DNA from: an uncultured Sphingomonadales bacterium | GTDB taxonomy: Bacteria; Pseudomonadota; Alphaproteobacteria; Sphingomonadales; Sphingomonadaceae | Reading direction: 5' to 3' | Assembly: GCA_903832325.1 (NCBI GenBank) | Contig: CAILBC010000025.1 | Span: 1-64,000 of the forward strand | DNA length: 64,000 bases | In this document: positions 53,738-63,291 of the stretch, one piece after another | Layout: every line of letters begins with the position of its first letter | Numbering within the stretch: position 1 is the first letter of the stretch | The notes under the pieces: generated by a model | Databases searched by the model: none | What the model was told of the DNA's origin: nothing | The model's input: the letters and a program-made list of their open reading frames with translations, nothing else | Position numbers and translations under genes: made by a program

Positions 53738-56617
53738 CTACCAGGCGAGGCCGAAGCGCCGGAAGGTATCGTCGATGGCCGGGAACAGCAGCCGCGCGCC
53801 GGCGAGATCGTGCGCGGCGGCATCCGCCTTGCCCGACGCGCGGCGAACCAGGGCGCGCAAGTAGTAGCCTTCGGCGCTGGACGGGTTGATATCGAGCGCG
53901 GCATCAAGATCGGCGCCGGCCTGGACCAGATCGTGCTGGCGCAGATGGGCCATGGCGCGGTTTTGCAGCGCGAGCGGGGCGAGCTGATCGCTGAGCTGCA
54001 TCGCGCGGGTGCAATCCTGCACGGCGCTATCGATATCGTGATCGACCAGTGCCTTGATCCGGCAGCGCATGTTGAGCAGCTGGGCATTGCCCGAGCGTTT
54101 TTCGACCGCGGTATCCATTTCGGCCAGGGCATTGGTGGCATCGCCGGTATAGGCGTAGATTTCGGCCTTGACCGCGTGGTCCTGCGGTTCCTGTTCGCCG
54201 CCGATCGCGATGGCCGCATCGGCGAGCGCCAGCGCCTTGTCACGATCGCCATCGATGGCCATCAGGCGGGTCTTGATATTGAGCGCGGCGACATCCGAGC
54301 TGTCGAGATCGACCGCGGCGCTGGCATCGGCGAGCGCGCCCTTGCGATCGCCGACGGCAAGCAGGAGCCCGGCCCGCTGCATGTAGATGCCCTTGTCCTG
54401 TTTGAGCGCGAGCTCCTTGCCGAGATCGGCAATCGCAGCCTTGAGCTCCAGCGTGGAGACATGGAACAGCGCGCGCAGGCCGAAGCGCGGCGCATCATCG
54501 GGCTTTTCGGCGATCAGGCGGTCGATCAGCAGGAGCTGGCGATCGAGCAGATGATCGCGCCGGGCAGCCTCGATCCCTTCCCATGGTGCGGGATAGCCCG
54601 GTGTGGTGCGCAGGCGCGGGGCGCGGTTGGCGAATTCGACATCCTGGCGGCGCATCGCCGGGATGGCCGAGGCGGGAAATTCGCCGCCATCGGAAAGGTA
54701 GGAAACCGAATAGGTGAGCGTGCCATCGCGCAACTGGGCGTGGAGCGCGTTGGACCCGGCGCCAGGCTGATCAAGCGTTTGATCGGCAACGCCATCCATC
54801 GTGATGCCTTCGCCATGGCGCGGCAGCAGGATCGTGGCGGTGATGACCTTGTGGCTAGGATCGCCCATGGCCACCGGGATCGATTGCCAGATCGTGCGGG
54901 TGCGATCGGGATATGTGGTGGGCGTTACGAAGGCGGGGTTCAACGTGTAGCGGCTGTCGGCACGGTGCCAATCGGCCAGAGTGAGGCCGTCTGCGGTGAT
55001 CGTGGCGACGCCGGTGATGGGTTCATAGGAAAAGGCCGGGCGGAGCAGGATGCTTTTGATGGCGCCGGTGGAAAACAGCGGGCGCAGGAAGTTGGCGCGG
55101 GATTCGGCATCAAGACTGGCGACCATGCTGTTCAGCCGGCCGGCGAGCGCACCCTGAAGCCGCGCGCGCAAGGTGACCGGGGCAAACTGGGCAAGCCCGG
55201 CGCGCATGTCGAAATAGCCCTGGATATCGAACACCGGATGGGCCGGAGCGCGCGGCGGCGCCTGCAGCAATTCGGCGCCGGAGGTGCGCAGAGGCAGGAC
55301 CCAGTGATAGGGCGAAACATCATCGAGATCGGATTCGCGGGTGCCGAGGCTGGTGCCTTCGAGCCAGAGCGTTTTGCCGCCGACATGGGCAAGCACCATG
55401 ATGTGGTTGAAGGCCATGATCGACGGGAGCCGATCGTGAACCAGATCGCCATTGCCGAGATTGGCGAGCGCCGCCTCTGCCTCGATGCCCAGTTTGCCGA
55501 GGATCGCGAGCAGCAGCAGAGTCTTGGCCTTGCAATCGCCATAGCGCAGGGTCCAGGTCTGTTCCGGGGTTTGCGGCACGAGATTGCCGCCCTCCATGCT
55601 GACCGCGAAATAGCGCACTTTGTCCTGCACCAGTTGCAGCGCGAGCGCGACGCGGCGGCGCGGATCGGTGGAGGCGGCGGCAATGCGCGCCACCTCCTGA
55701 TCGAGTTCGCCACCCGGCTTGATCGCGGCGGTGGGGGTATCGATGCGATAGAGCGGCATCATGGTGCGGCTGACATCGGCCCAATCGGCAAAATCGGACA
55801 GTTCGATCAGCGGTGGACTGGCAAACCGGCCGGGCGCGTGGGGCGCGGGATCGGGCTGTTTGGCGACGGGCAGTTTGACCACCGCTTCGTGCCAGCCGCC
55901 ATGCTGCGTGATTTCGGGGGTTGCGCCGGCGAGGTAGGTTTTCAGCGTGGCCTTGTCATCATCGCGCCACAGCAGCCGGGCGCGGCCGAAGCCGAGGCCC
56001 TGGGGCAGTGCGACAAGCTGGGCGGCGGCATTGCCGTGGCCGGCGAGCGCTGGATCGCGCTGGGTGACCGACATGCGGACATCGAGCACATCGCCGACGC
56101 GCAACCCTTCGACCAGGAGCGTGGCGGTGAGCAGGCCATTGAGCTGAAGCGATTCGAGCTGTGCCTCACGCCGGAGGACCTGGAACCGGGCGCCGGAGGC
56201 AAGCGCATCGATGCGTTCTGCGCCGCGCAGGATGGTGATGGCATGGACAATCAGATCGCCATGATCGGGGGCCCAGGTGGCGGTGACTGTGCCGACACGT
56301 GCGAGCATTTCGGGATTGTCGATGCGCACGGCATTGTCGAAATAGGTCCAGACCTGACCATGATCGATGCGCGCCTGCGAATCGTGAATGCGCTGTTGCG
56401 GCTGGCTGCTGCTGGTGGAAACGGCGGCATCGAGCGGTGCCGACAGGACCCATTCGGGCAAAGGCTGGTACAGCGGTTTGTCACCGGCGCGCGCCGGATG
56501 CGCCGCCATGACCGAGGCGAGCGCGGCCATGGCCAGCGCCCCTTTCGCGCCAGCGCCACCATATCCTGCCTTGTGAAACCGACCCCAGGCGCAATTAACT
56601 TTGGCAAGACGCTGCAT
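53738..56617 (-). CDS. exported DUF3857/transglutaminase-like protein with C-terminal TPR repeats
   Basis: The 959-residue protein has a signal region (residues 1-44, ending HPARA), a DUF3857 domain (about 60-240) and a transglutaminase-like core (about 310-420). The core cysteine is in LRYGDCKAKTLLLLAIL and the His in AFNHIMVLAHVGG, with a further acidic residue. A beta-rich DUF2569-like region and four or more TPR units (about 720-940, with DASAAVDLDSSDVAALN and similar) follow. It is probably a periplasmic protein-processing or scaffold protein. Function in detail unknown. Confidence 0.85.
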   Translation of the reverse strand: MQRLAKVNCAWGRFHKAGYGGAGAKGALAMAALASVMAAHPARAGDKPLYQPLPEWVLSAPLDAAVSTSSSQPQQRIHDSQARIDHGQVWTYFDNAVRIDNPEMLARVGTVTATWAPDHGDLIVHAITILRGAERIDALASGARFQVLRREAQLESLQLNGLLTATLLVEGLRVGDVLDVRMSVTQRDPALAGHGNAAAQLVALPQGLGFGRARLLWRDDDKATLKTYLAGATPEITQHGGWHEAVVKLPVAKQPDPAPHAPGRFASPPLIELSDFADWADVSRTMMPLYRIDTPTAAIKPGGELDQEVARIAAASTDPRRRVALALQLVQDKVRYFAVSMEGGNLVPQTPEQTWTLRYGDCKAKTLLLLAILGKLGIEAEAALANLGNGDLVHDRLPSIMAFNHIMVLAHVGGKTLWLEGTSLGTRESDLDDVSPYHWVLPLRTSGAELLQAPPRAPAHPVFDIQGYFDMRAGLAQFAPVTLRARLQGALAGRLNSMVASLDAESRANFLRPLFSTGAIKSILLRPAFSYEPITGVATITADGLTLADWHRADSRYTLNPAFVTPTTYPDRTRTIWQSIPVAMGDPSHKVITATILLPRHGEGITMDGVADQTLDQPGAGSNALHAQLRDGTLTYSVSYLSDGGEFPASAIPAMRRQDVEFANRAPRLRTTPGYPAPWEGIEAARRDHLLDRQLLLIDRLIAEKPDDAPRFGLRALFHVSTLELKAAIADLGKELALKQDKGIYMQRAGLLLAVGDRKGALADASAAVDLDSSDVAALNIKTRLMAIDGDRDKALALADAAIAIGGEQEPQDHAVKAEIYAYTGDATNALAEMDTAVEKRSGNAQLLNMRCRIKALVDHDIDSAVQDCTRAMQLSDQLAPLALQNRAMAHLRQHDLVQAGADLDAALDINPSSAEGYYLRALVRRASGKADAAAHDLAGARLLFPAIDDTFRRFGLAW

Positions 56618-56796
56618 TGTTCACCGAACCACTGTGTTGACCACCCGGGCTAACACAGGAGTGGTGCGGTTCCCAATGGAAAGGCTCGATTTTCGAGCCA
56701 TGTCCCAAAAGGCGGCAAGGGCCGGAATGCCCGGGCCCGCACCCCGGGGTTACGGAATGCGGGCCAAGGATTGGGCAGAGAGCGGATTGGCGGTTT

Positions 56797-57483
56797 TCAG
56801 CGGCGGCCGTGTTCACCTTCGTGGTCGCCGCCGTGGAATTCGCCCCGGGCATAGCCGCCCTGCTGGCCGCCCTGGGAATAGCCGTGATAATCGCCGCGCT
56901 GTTCGCCTCGATTGTCGCCACGGTATTCGCCGCGATTGTCGCCGCCTTGGGCATAGCCACCGCGATAATCCCGATTTTCGCCGCGGTATTCACCGCCCTG
57001 GGCATAGCCGCCGCGATATTCGCTGCGATAGCCGCCCCAATATCCGCCCCGGTCTGCGCTGCGGTATCCGCCGACCACGAACGGGCGGGCATAGCGCGAA
57101 CCGCCATACCACCAGCCGCCATCGTGCCAGCCCCAGCCGAGATTCACATAGTACGAGGCGGGATAGCAATCGCCATCATAGCCGGGATAGGCGGCATAGC
57201 AGCCGTCATAGCCGCCATAGGCCACGGGGGTGGGGGCATAGGCAACCGGCGGCGGGGCGATGTAGCGATTGCGATCGTGATCATGATCAGACGCGATCGC
57301 CACCCCGGCAACGAGCCCGATCAGGCCGGCGGCAATGGCAATGCCGGCGCCATCGCCGTGGTGTTCGCCCCGATAATCGCCCCAGGGCCGCGCGGCAGCA
57401 GGCGTTGCCCCGGCGAGCACGCCGACCGCCGCAGTGGCGGCAAGGGCGGTGCCGAGAATGGCCTTCTTGAAGGTGGTCTTCAT
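56797..57483 (-). CDS. exported Gly/Tyr/Arg-rich repeat protein
   Basis: The 228-residue protein has a strong AGGAGG site, a signal peptide (MKTTFKKAILGTALAATAAVGVLAGATPAAA) and a glycine-zipper-like membrane segment (GIAIAAGLIGLVAGVAIAS). A Tyr/Pro/Trp-rich mid-part with GWGWHDGGWWYGG follows. From about residue 145 it is low-complexity, built of RGGY, YRGE and NRGE units. Such proteins are cell-envelope components of unknown role (RcnB-like or DUF3309-like neighbours are similar in look). Transcribed towards the DUF3857 gene but 179 bp apart. Confidence 0.82.
   Translation of the reverse strand: MKTTFKKAILGTALAATAAVGVLAGATPAAARPWGDYRGEHHGDGAGIAIAAGLIGLVAGVAIASDHDHDRNRYIAPPPVAYAPTPVAYGGYDGCYAAYPGYDGDCYPASYYVNLGWGWHDGGWWYGGSRYARPFVVGGYRSADRGGYWGGYRSEYRGGYAQGGEYRGENRDYRGGYAQGGDNRGEYRGDNRGEQRGDYHGYSQGGQQGGYARGEFHGGDHEGEHGRR
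56800..57050 (-). repeat. imperfect RGGY/YRGE repeat coding segment
   Basis: The C-terminal third of the Gly/Tyr/Arg-rich protein consists of imperfect repeats such as RGGYAQGGEYRGEN and RGGYAQGGDNRGEY, with 9- to 30-bp DNA repeats visible on the minus strand. The copy number is likely to vary between strains. Confidence 0.75.
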
Positions 57484-57742
57484 GATATGCCTCCTTGTCG
57501 GCGTTGCCAGGGGGTTGAAGGTGAGGCCCGGCAGCGATTCGTCTTGATATGTTCACTTTTACGGCTGCCAACATGAACGGGTGTGGAGCGGGTGGTGCAG
57601 CCACCGTTCAGCTTTGCGGGCCGCTGGCCATGAGTGCAAAGAGCCTGTGAAGCGGATTGATCCGCCGGGCATTTCGTTATATTTTATATCAATATGACAG
57701 CCGCACCCGTGACCGGGCTGCGCGATGGGGAGAGCATGGTCC

Positions 57743-59143
57743 ATGGAATTCAACCGTTTGAACCCGATTACCGGCGCAATCGCATCGACCGCAGTGGCGA
57801 TGCAGCCGGCGGACATGCCGGCGATCGCCGCGCGGGCGGCGGCCGCGCAGGGCGCCTGGGGGGCAATGGGGCCCAATGCCCGGCGCGCGATCCTGACCAA
57901 GGCCGCCGCCTCGCTGGAGGCGCGCAAGGATGATTTCGTGGCCGCGATGATGGGCGAAATTGGCGCGACGGCCGGCTGGGCACTGTTCAACCTGGGGCTG
58001 GCGGCATCGATGGTGCGCGAGGCGGCGGCGTTGACCACGCAGATTTCGGGCGAAGTGATTCCTTCGGACAAGCCGGGGTGCCTGGCCATGGCGCAGCGCG
58101 AACCGGTGGGGGTGATTCTGGGAATTGCGCCGTGGAACGCGCCGATCATTCTGGGCGTGCGCGCGATTGCGGTGCCGCTGGCCTGTGGCAACGCGGTGAT
58201 CCTGAAAGCGAGCGAAACCTGCCCGCGCACGCATGCGCTGATCATCGAGGCCTTTGCCGAGGCGGGTTTCCCCGAAGGCGTGGTGCAAGTGGTGACCAAT
58301 GCCCCGGCCGATGCCGCCGCGGTGGTGGGTGCGCTGATCGATGCGCCCGAAGTGCGGCGGATCAACTTTACCGGATCGACCGCGGTCGGGCGGATCATTG
58401 CAATGCGCGCGGCGCAGCACCTGAAGCCGTGCCTGCTGGAACTGGGCGGCAAGGCGCCGCTGATCGTGCTGGAGGATGCGGACCTGGATGAAGCGGTGAA
58501 GGCCGCAGCGTTTGGCGCGTTCATGAACCAGGGCCAGATCTGCATGTCGACCGAGCGGATCATCGTGGTTGAGGCGGTGGCCGATGCCTTTGCCGAAAAG
58601 TTTCGCGCGAAAGTGGCCGGCATGGCGGTGGGCGACCCGCGCGAAGGCAAGACGCCGCTCGGTGCCGTGGTGGATGCCAGGACCGTGGCGCATTGCCAGG
58701 CGCTGGTGGCCGATGCGCTGACCCATGGAGCGCAATTGCTGACGGGTGGGGACACCACCGACAACGTGCTGATGCCTGCGCATGTGGTTGATGGCGTGAC
58801 GCCGGCCATGAAGCTGTTTCGCGACGAAAGCTTTGGCCCGGTGGTGGGCATCGTGCGGGCGCGGGACGAGGCGCAGGCCATCGCGCTGGCCAATGACAGC
58901 GAATATGGCCTGTCGGCGGCGGTGTTCACGCGCGACATTGCGCGCGGGCTGGGCGTGGCGCGCCAGATCCGTTCGGGCATTTGCCATGTGAACGGGCCGA
59001 CCGTGCACGACGAGGCGCAGATGCCGTTCGGCGGGGTGGGTGCTTCGGGCTATGGCCGGTTTGGCGGCAAGGCGGGGATCGACAGCTTTACCGAACTGCG
59101 CTGGATCACGGTGGAAACCCAGCCAGGGCATTTCCCGATCTGA
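57743..59143 (+). CDS. NAD(P)-dependent aldehyde dehydrogenase, vanillin/benzaldehyde dehydrogenase-like
   Basis: The 466-residue enzyme has GIAPWNAPIILGVRAIAVPLACGNAVILKASE, INFTGSTAVGR, the catalytic Glu in LELGGKAP and Cys in NQGQICMSTERI. These wordings are those of vanillin, salicylaldehyde and benzaldehyde dehydrogenases, so an aromatic aldehyde is the likely substrate. ATG 57743 was chosen behind GGGGAGAG; an ATG at 57725 lies upstream in frame. No aromatic pathway genes adjoin it apart from the distant isomerase at 37.5 kb. Confidence 0.9.
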   Translation: MEFNRLNPITGAIASTAVAMQPADMPAIAARAAAAQGAWGAMGPNARRAILTKAAASLEARKDDFVAAMMGEIGATAGWALFNLGLAASMVREAAALTTQISGEVIPSDKPGCLAMAQREPVGVILGIAPWNAPIILGVRAIAVPLACGNAVILKASETCPRTHALIIEAFAEAGFPEGVVQVVTNAPADAAAVVGALIDAPEVRRINFTGSTAVGRIIAMRAAQHLKPCLLELGGKAPLIVLEDADLDEAVKAAAFGAFMNQGQICMSTERIIVVEAVADAFAEKFRAKVAGMAVGDPREGKTPLGAVVDARTVAHCQALVADALTHGAQLLTGGDTTDNVLMPAHVVDGVTPAMKLFRDESFGPVVGIVRARDEAQAIALANDSEYGLSAAVFTRDIARGLGVARQIRSGICHVNGPTVHDEAQMPFGGVGASGYGRFGGKAGIDSFTELRWITVETQPGHFPI

Positions 59144-59277
59144 AATCTGGCGATTTCGGCAAGTATCCGTTCGAATTTCGCAGGAAAGTCGCATTGCGGC
59201 GCCATGAAGCGCAATTGGCAATTGTCAGTTCCTGATTGATCCGTCAGGCTTCTGCGGATGGGCGTGGGGGCTTTGCA

Positions 59278-59811
59278 ATGATCAGGCAAATCGGCGCTGC
59301 CGTCTTCTCGCTGGCGATGACTTTGGTGTTTGTGCTCGCGGCCAGGAATATTGGCCTGACTGCCGTTGCGGCGGTGAGCATTGGCCCAAAGGCCAGCCTT
59401 CCAGCGTGGCAGATCATGGTGCCGGCATTTGTACTCGGTCTGGCCTGGGCGGCGACTGTGGCGCAATTTTTCGGCCCGGCGCTGCGCCCCGATCTGTCGG
59501 GCCTGACGCTGCGCGTGCTGGCCCCGGTGGCGATCGTGGCGATTGCGGCGCTGGCGACCATGGCCATGACCGGAAGCCTGAAGCCGGCTTTCGTCATCGC
59601 GTTCCTGCTTGCAGCGCTGGGCGTTGTGGCCGGGGCCCATGCGCTCGATCTGCTGCGCAAGGGCGAACCGATCGGCTTTGAACAGCACTGGGGCGGCCTG
59701 GGTGGCGGTGGTGGCGGCTGGATCATGCTGCCCGCCACCGCTGCTGTCCTGATGTGCGTGATCAGTCTGGCAATCGCCGGGGTCTTGCTGATGGGGATGC
59801 CCAGCCCATGA
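59278..59811 (+). CDS. multi-pass membrane protein of unknown function (first gene of the P-loop ATPase operon)
   Basis: The 177-residue protein has five predicted membrane helices (about residues 5-25, 45-70, 85-105, 110-132, 145-172) and a Gly-rich loop GGLGGGGGGW before the last one. No known domain. It ends in an ATGA overlap with the ATPase gene, so the two are made together. ATG 59278 was chosen over ATG 59236 for its GTGGGGG site. Confidence 0.7.
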   Translation: MIRQIGAAVFSLAMTLVFVLAARNIGLTAVAAVSIGPKASLPAWQIMVPAFVLGLAWAATVAQFFGPALRPDLSGLTLRVLAPVAIVAIAALATMAMTGSLKPAFVIAFLLAALGVVAGAHALDLLRKGEPIGFEQHWGGLGGGGGGWIMLPATAAVLMCVISLAIAGVLLMGMPSP

Positions 59812-62800
59812 CCGACGCTCGGCCGGTCGCAAGAGCAGGCGCCGCGCGATTGCGGCTGATCGACCGCACCGACTATATTCCGACTGTTGAAAACTGGCCG
59901 GAACCGCCGGTGCCGCTGCACATCGTGCTGCCAGCGAGGCGCATGTTCGAACACGACCTGCGGCGTTATGTCCGCAAGGCGATGGGCGGGAGGTCTTATC
60001 TGATTGCCGGCCATCGCGGCGCCGGCAAGACATCGCTGGTGGTCGATGCGATCGAAGCGATACGTCGCGAGGTGCTTGGCCAAAGCCTGCCTGGCGGCGC
60101 GAGGCAGGGCACCACGCTGCACCCCGGCCCGATCCGTCGACCGCTGCTGGTCCGGCTTTACGGCCCGTCGCTGCTGGAACCGGGCTTTGCCGACGGGCCG
60201 GACATGAAGCGCGATACTGCGGCAAAAGACCCGGCGCTGATGGAGACCACCGCTGTGCGCCAGGTGCTCGTGCAGATCACGCTCGCGTTGTACCGGGCGC
60301 TGGCACAGGAAGTGGTGTCGGGTTTTACAGCGCACGCTTGCAGCAGGTCAGGCCAGGCGGGCGATGATCATCTGGAACGGGCGGCGCAGCTTGCGCTTGC
60401 GCTCGATGTTGGCGCCGACCCGAAAGTTTTGCGCGAAATGTGGCGCAGCATCGGCCGGTTGCAGAGCGGGGTATTGTGGCCGCCATCGGCCGACAGCACT
60501 TTGCGGGTGCAACAGATGGATGGCCAGGGCCTGCGCGAAATCATCGCGCTGGTTACGGCAGGCCAGGCGTTTCAAGTCTGTTCGGGCAACGTCACCTACG
60601 AACAGAAAGAACACAAAGGGCTGGATCGCGAAGAAACGGTCGACCAGAATGCGCGCTGGGCGACGCAGGCGAAAACCGCGCGCGAAACGATCGACAAGAC
60701 CACGCGGCTGGGGACCGTGGCGCTGGCTGCGGCCACCGCGATCGGAGCGCGTGCTGCAGAGCACGGGGACAAGCCGGGTGCGCTGTGGCCCGTTGTTGCC
60801 GGGGCGCTGGTCTGGGCGCTGGGCACGTGGACGCTGTCGTGGAAATCGTCGACCACGCGCAAGACCAGGGACAGTGTGGAATACAGCTTTATCCGCAAGC
60901 CTGACGCATCGACCCTGGAGCGCGATCTGCCGCTGGTGATCGGGCGTGCACGCGATGCCGGGCTGACGCCGGTGTTCCTGATTGACGAGCTTGACAAAGT
61001 TACCGGCAACGGGATGGCCGAAATCAAGACCATCATGCGCCGGCTGAAGCATCTGGTCGCCGATTTCGGATTCTTCTGTTTTCTGGTGAACCGCCATTGC
61101 TATGGGGAGATCGAGGCGGAAATCCGCGACAAAGTCTATCCCGAAGCCCACACTTTGTTCAGCACGCGGGTTCTGCTGTACCCCGATCCGGTTGCAACGA
61201 TCCGGTTCATCCTTGACCAGATTGCCAGCGACGACGATGATTCCGGCGATCCCGCCGTGGCACGGGCGCGGATGATCCTGGCGCTGACGCTGGTGCATGA
61301 ATCGCAATTCAATCTCAACGATCTGTCGCGCGAAATGTCCCGTCTGGGCGGGGGTGGCAGCGATACGCCCGGAACAGTTGACGAATGGCTGTCGGCATCG
61401 CGGCAGGTCATTGCGACTGTGCAGATTGCCATCACGGCGATGCTGCAGACCGAAACGCTGCAATCGCGCATGCGCGACGATCCGACATTCGCCCACCGGG
61501 TGTTTGATACCGCTTTTTACATCTCGCGCCGCTGGAAAGAGGTCTATGCCAGCGACAATCGTTCGCAGGAGAGCGAGGATGAGGGGCTGACCCGCGATTA
61601 CCTGATCGACTGTTCACAGGCCGCCCTGCGCACTTATCTGACAGCACGGGAACGACCCGAAAAAAAGGACGGCGCGTGGCCGCGGCCGCATGGCGCTGCG
61701 GCAAGCCGGGCTGGCAAGGGCGGCGCGATTGGCGAAGGCGACCTTGACATCCTGCACAAGTGCCTGATGCAGGTGGCAGGGTATCTGTGCAATCCGGCAA
61801 CGATCCCCACCAACGGCCGGTTTTCGCCAACAGACTTCAACTTTGCCAATTGGTCCGAGATCGTGGGCGCGCAATTACCGATTTTGGCGCAGACCGCACC
61901 ATCGACATTTCGCGCGGAATATACCCCGGATGGCGAGGATATCGAGTTTCGGCTGACACCGGACATTCATGCGACCATCCGGTCGGCGAAACTGTACCTG
62001 GAAATGCTGCACAGCATGTTCCAGAAATTTGGCACATCGATTGACGATATCGTAAAACTGCCATTTTCGATTTCAACAAATTCGAAAACATTTTTTCAAA
62101 TTCTGAAAACATTTTCTGAAATCGATGCTGATCAGGCCGAAGAAAATGATGCGCGGCTGCATTATGCGGAGTGGCGCAAGTTTCAGCGTGAATTCAATCG
62201 GTCTTCGCAGAAAATTGCAGCACTGATGATCCTTTTGCGCATTTTTCCGAAAGAAAAAGCCAATGATATCTGGACCAGTCCGGTGCTTGGTCGGATTTCC
62301 CGGCTGATCCCGTTTGAGCAGGATATCACGGAATGGCCCGGGTTTCGTGACGGGGCACTGCCCCTGCCCCGCGAAACCGACCTTGGCAGCTCTGCATCGA
62401 TTAAGACATTCATCAACCGGCACACAAAAACCCCGCGGATTGCGCAGGCAAGCGACCCGGGACAAACGGTCCGCCTGGTCGAAGCGATCCGCAACTGGCT
62501 CGACGGCAATGCCGATCGCATCGTCACGACCTTTGCCGACGTCTGCGCGGCGGCCAATAACGACCCTGTCCTTGTTGTATTGCGCACCGATCCGGCCATG
62601 ATGACCAATGCCGAATGGAGCCGGTTGGCCCTGCTGGCCATGCCCCGGAACGACAACAGGCCGGCGCTGCCCGGATCGATGGCGGTTTGCGCCTTGCGTG
62701 CGCTGGGGGTTGGCGGGCAGTTCCTGACCCGCCTGATGAGCGAGGCAAGCCTGCCTGACCTGGCAAAAGCCGGCTGGTTGACCATTGACCGGGGAGCGGG

Positions 62801-63044
62801 TGACGCCTGGCTGGCGGCCAATGATGCGGCCAATGATGCGGCCGGTGAAATCGCCCGCGGGGCGGGTGATGGCGAAGCGGCAACGCTCTTGATAACCGAC
62901 GGGTCAAATGCCATTACAGGGACACCGCCGCAGCCGGAGGTTAAGCCCTTTTTCATCGTTTCGCGCGCAGAATCGTTTGATTACAGGGCAAGCATCACGC
63001 TGCTTCGCACAGTCGGTGTGATCGATTCAATCAGCGCGGTTTGA
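59808..63044 (+). CDS. large P-loop ATPase with membrane helices between its Walker motifs (KAP-like layout)
   Basis: The 1078-residue protein has Walker A GHRGAGKTS at residues 68-76 and Walker B VFLIDELDK at 389-397. Between them lies a helical region and two membrane segments (about residues 301-313 and 324-345). Walker motifs split by membrane helices are typical of KAP ATPases, though the sequence is not close enough for me to name the family. A sensor-like asparagine in FLVNRHCYGE follows. The C-terminal 600 residues (helical, with an A/T-rich stretch near 62040-62150) match nothing I know. ATG 59808 from the ATGA overlap. Confidence 0.75.
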   Translation: MTDARPVARAGAARLRLIDRTDYIPTVENWPEPPVPLHIVLPARRMFEHDLRRYVRKAMGGRSYLIAGHRGAGKTSLVVDAIEAIRREVLGQSLPGGARQGTTLHPGPIRRPLLVRLYGPSLLEPGFADGPDMKRDTAAKDPALMETTAVRQVLVQITLALYRALAQEVVSGFTAHACSRSGQAGDDHLERAAQLALALDVGADPKVLREMWRSIGRLQSGVLWPPSADSTLRVQQMDGQGLREIIALVTAGQAFQVCSGNVTYEQKEHKGLDREETVDQNARWATQAKTARETIDKTTRLGTVALAAATAIGARAAEHGDKPGALWPVVAGALVWALGTWTLSWKSSTTRKTRDSVEYSFIRKPDASTLERDLPLVIGRARDAGLTPVFLIDELDKVTGNGMAEIKTIMRRLKHLVADFGFFCFLVNRHCYGEIEAEIRDKVYPEAHTLFSTRVLLYPDPVATIRFILDQIASDDDDSGDPAVARARMILALTLVHESQFNLNDLSREMSRLGGGGSDTPGTVDEWLSASRQVIATVQIAITAMLQTETLQSRMRDDPTFAHRVFDTAFYISRRWKEVYASDNRSQESEDEGLTRDYLIDCSQAALRTYLTARERPEKKDGAWPRPHGAAASRAGKGGAIGEGDLDILHKCLMQVAGYLCNPATIPTNGRFSPTDFNFANWSEIVGAQLPILAQTAPSTFRAEYTPDGEDIEFRLTPDIHATIRSAKLYLEMLHSMFQKFGTSIDDIVKLPFSISTNSKTFFQILKTFSEIDADQAEENDARLHYAEWRKFQREFNRSSQKIAALMILLRIFPKEKANDIWTSPVLGRISRLIPFEQDITEWPGFRDGALPLPRETDLGSSASIKTFINRHTKTPRIAQASDPGQTVRLVEAIRNWLDGNADRIVTTFADVCAAANNDPVLVVLRTDPAMMTNAEWSRLALLAMPRNDNRPALPGSMAVCALRALGVGGQFLTRLMSEASLPDLAKAGWLTIDRGAGDAWLAANDAANDAAGEIARGAGDGEAATLLITDGSNAITGTPPQPEVKPFFIVSRAESFDYRASITLLRTVGVIDSISAV

Positions 63045-63060
63045 ACCACAGGACGCCAGC

Positions 63061-63264
63061 ATGGCCACGCACAGCAAAGACCGTTCCGCCGCTTCGATCG
63101 CCCGCGCATTGGCCGACGAACTGGACCTTCCGTTTGTGGCATTTCGCACCGGAGGCAATGACGGCACCAGCACCGACCCAGACACGGTGTTCGGGATCGA
63201 CAGCCCGAGCAAGCTGCAGCGCGTTGTGCGGTCGCGTCTGGCGGCGCGCCAGGCAAGCAGCTGA
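63061..63264 (+). CDS. small protein, third gene of the P-loop ATPase operon
   Basis: The 67-residue protein starts at ATG 63061 (AGGA nearby), 16 bp after the ATPase stop. Wording: SIARALADELDLPFVAFRTGG, SPSKLQRVVRSRL. It is soluble and mixed helix/sheet. No known family. Confidence 0.6.
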   Translation: MATHSKDRSAASIARALADELDLPFVAFRTGGNDGTSTDPDTVFGIDSPSKLQRVVRSRLAARQASS

Positions 63265-63291
63265 CCACACCGCCGCGCCGCCGGACCGCCT

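Noticed and set aside
53696..56653. 985-codon plus-strand frame opposite the DUF3857 gene
   Set aside because: Shadow frame; the minus strand has the signal peptide, transglutaminase and TPR pattern.
56601..57576. Plus-strand frames with Ala/Ile-rich or Arg-rich periodic proteins
   Set aside because: They are antisense to the Gly/Tyr/Arg repeat gene and their periodicity is a reflection of that repeat; the minus strand has an AGGAGG site and signal peptide.
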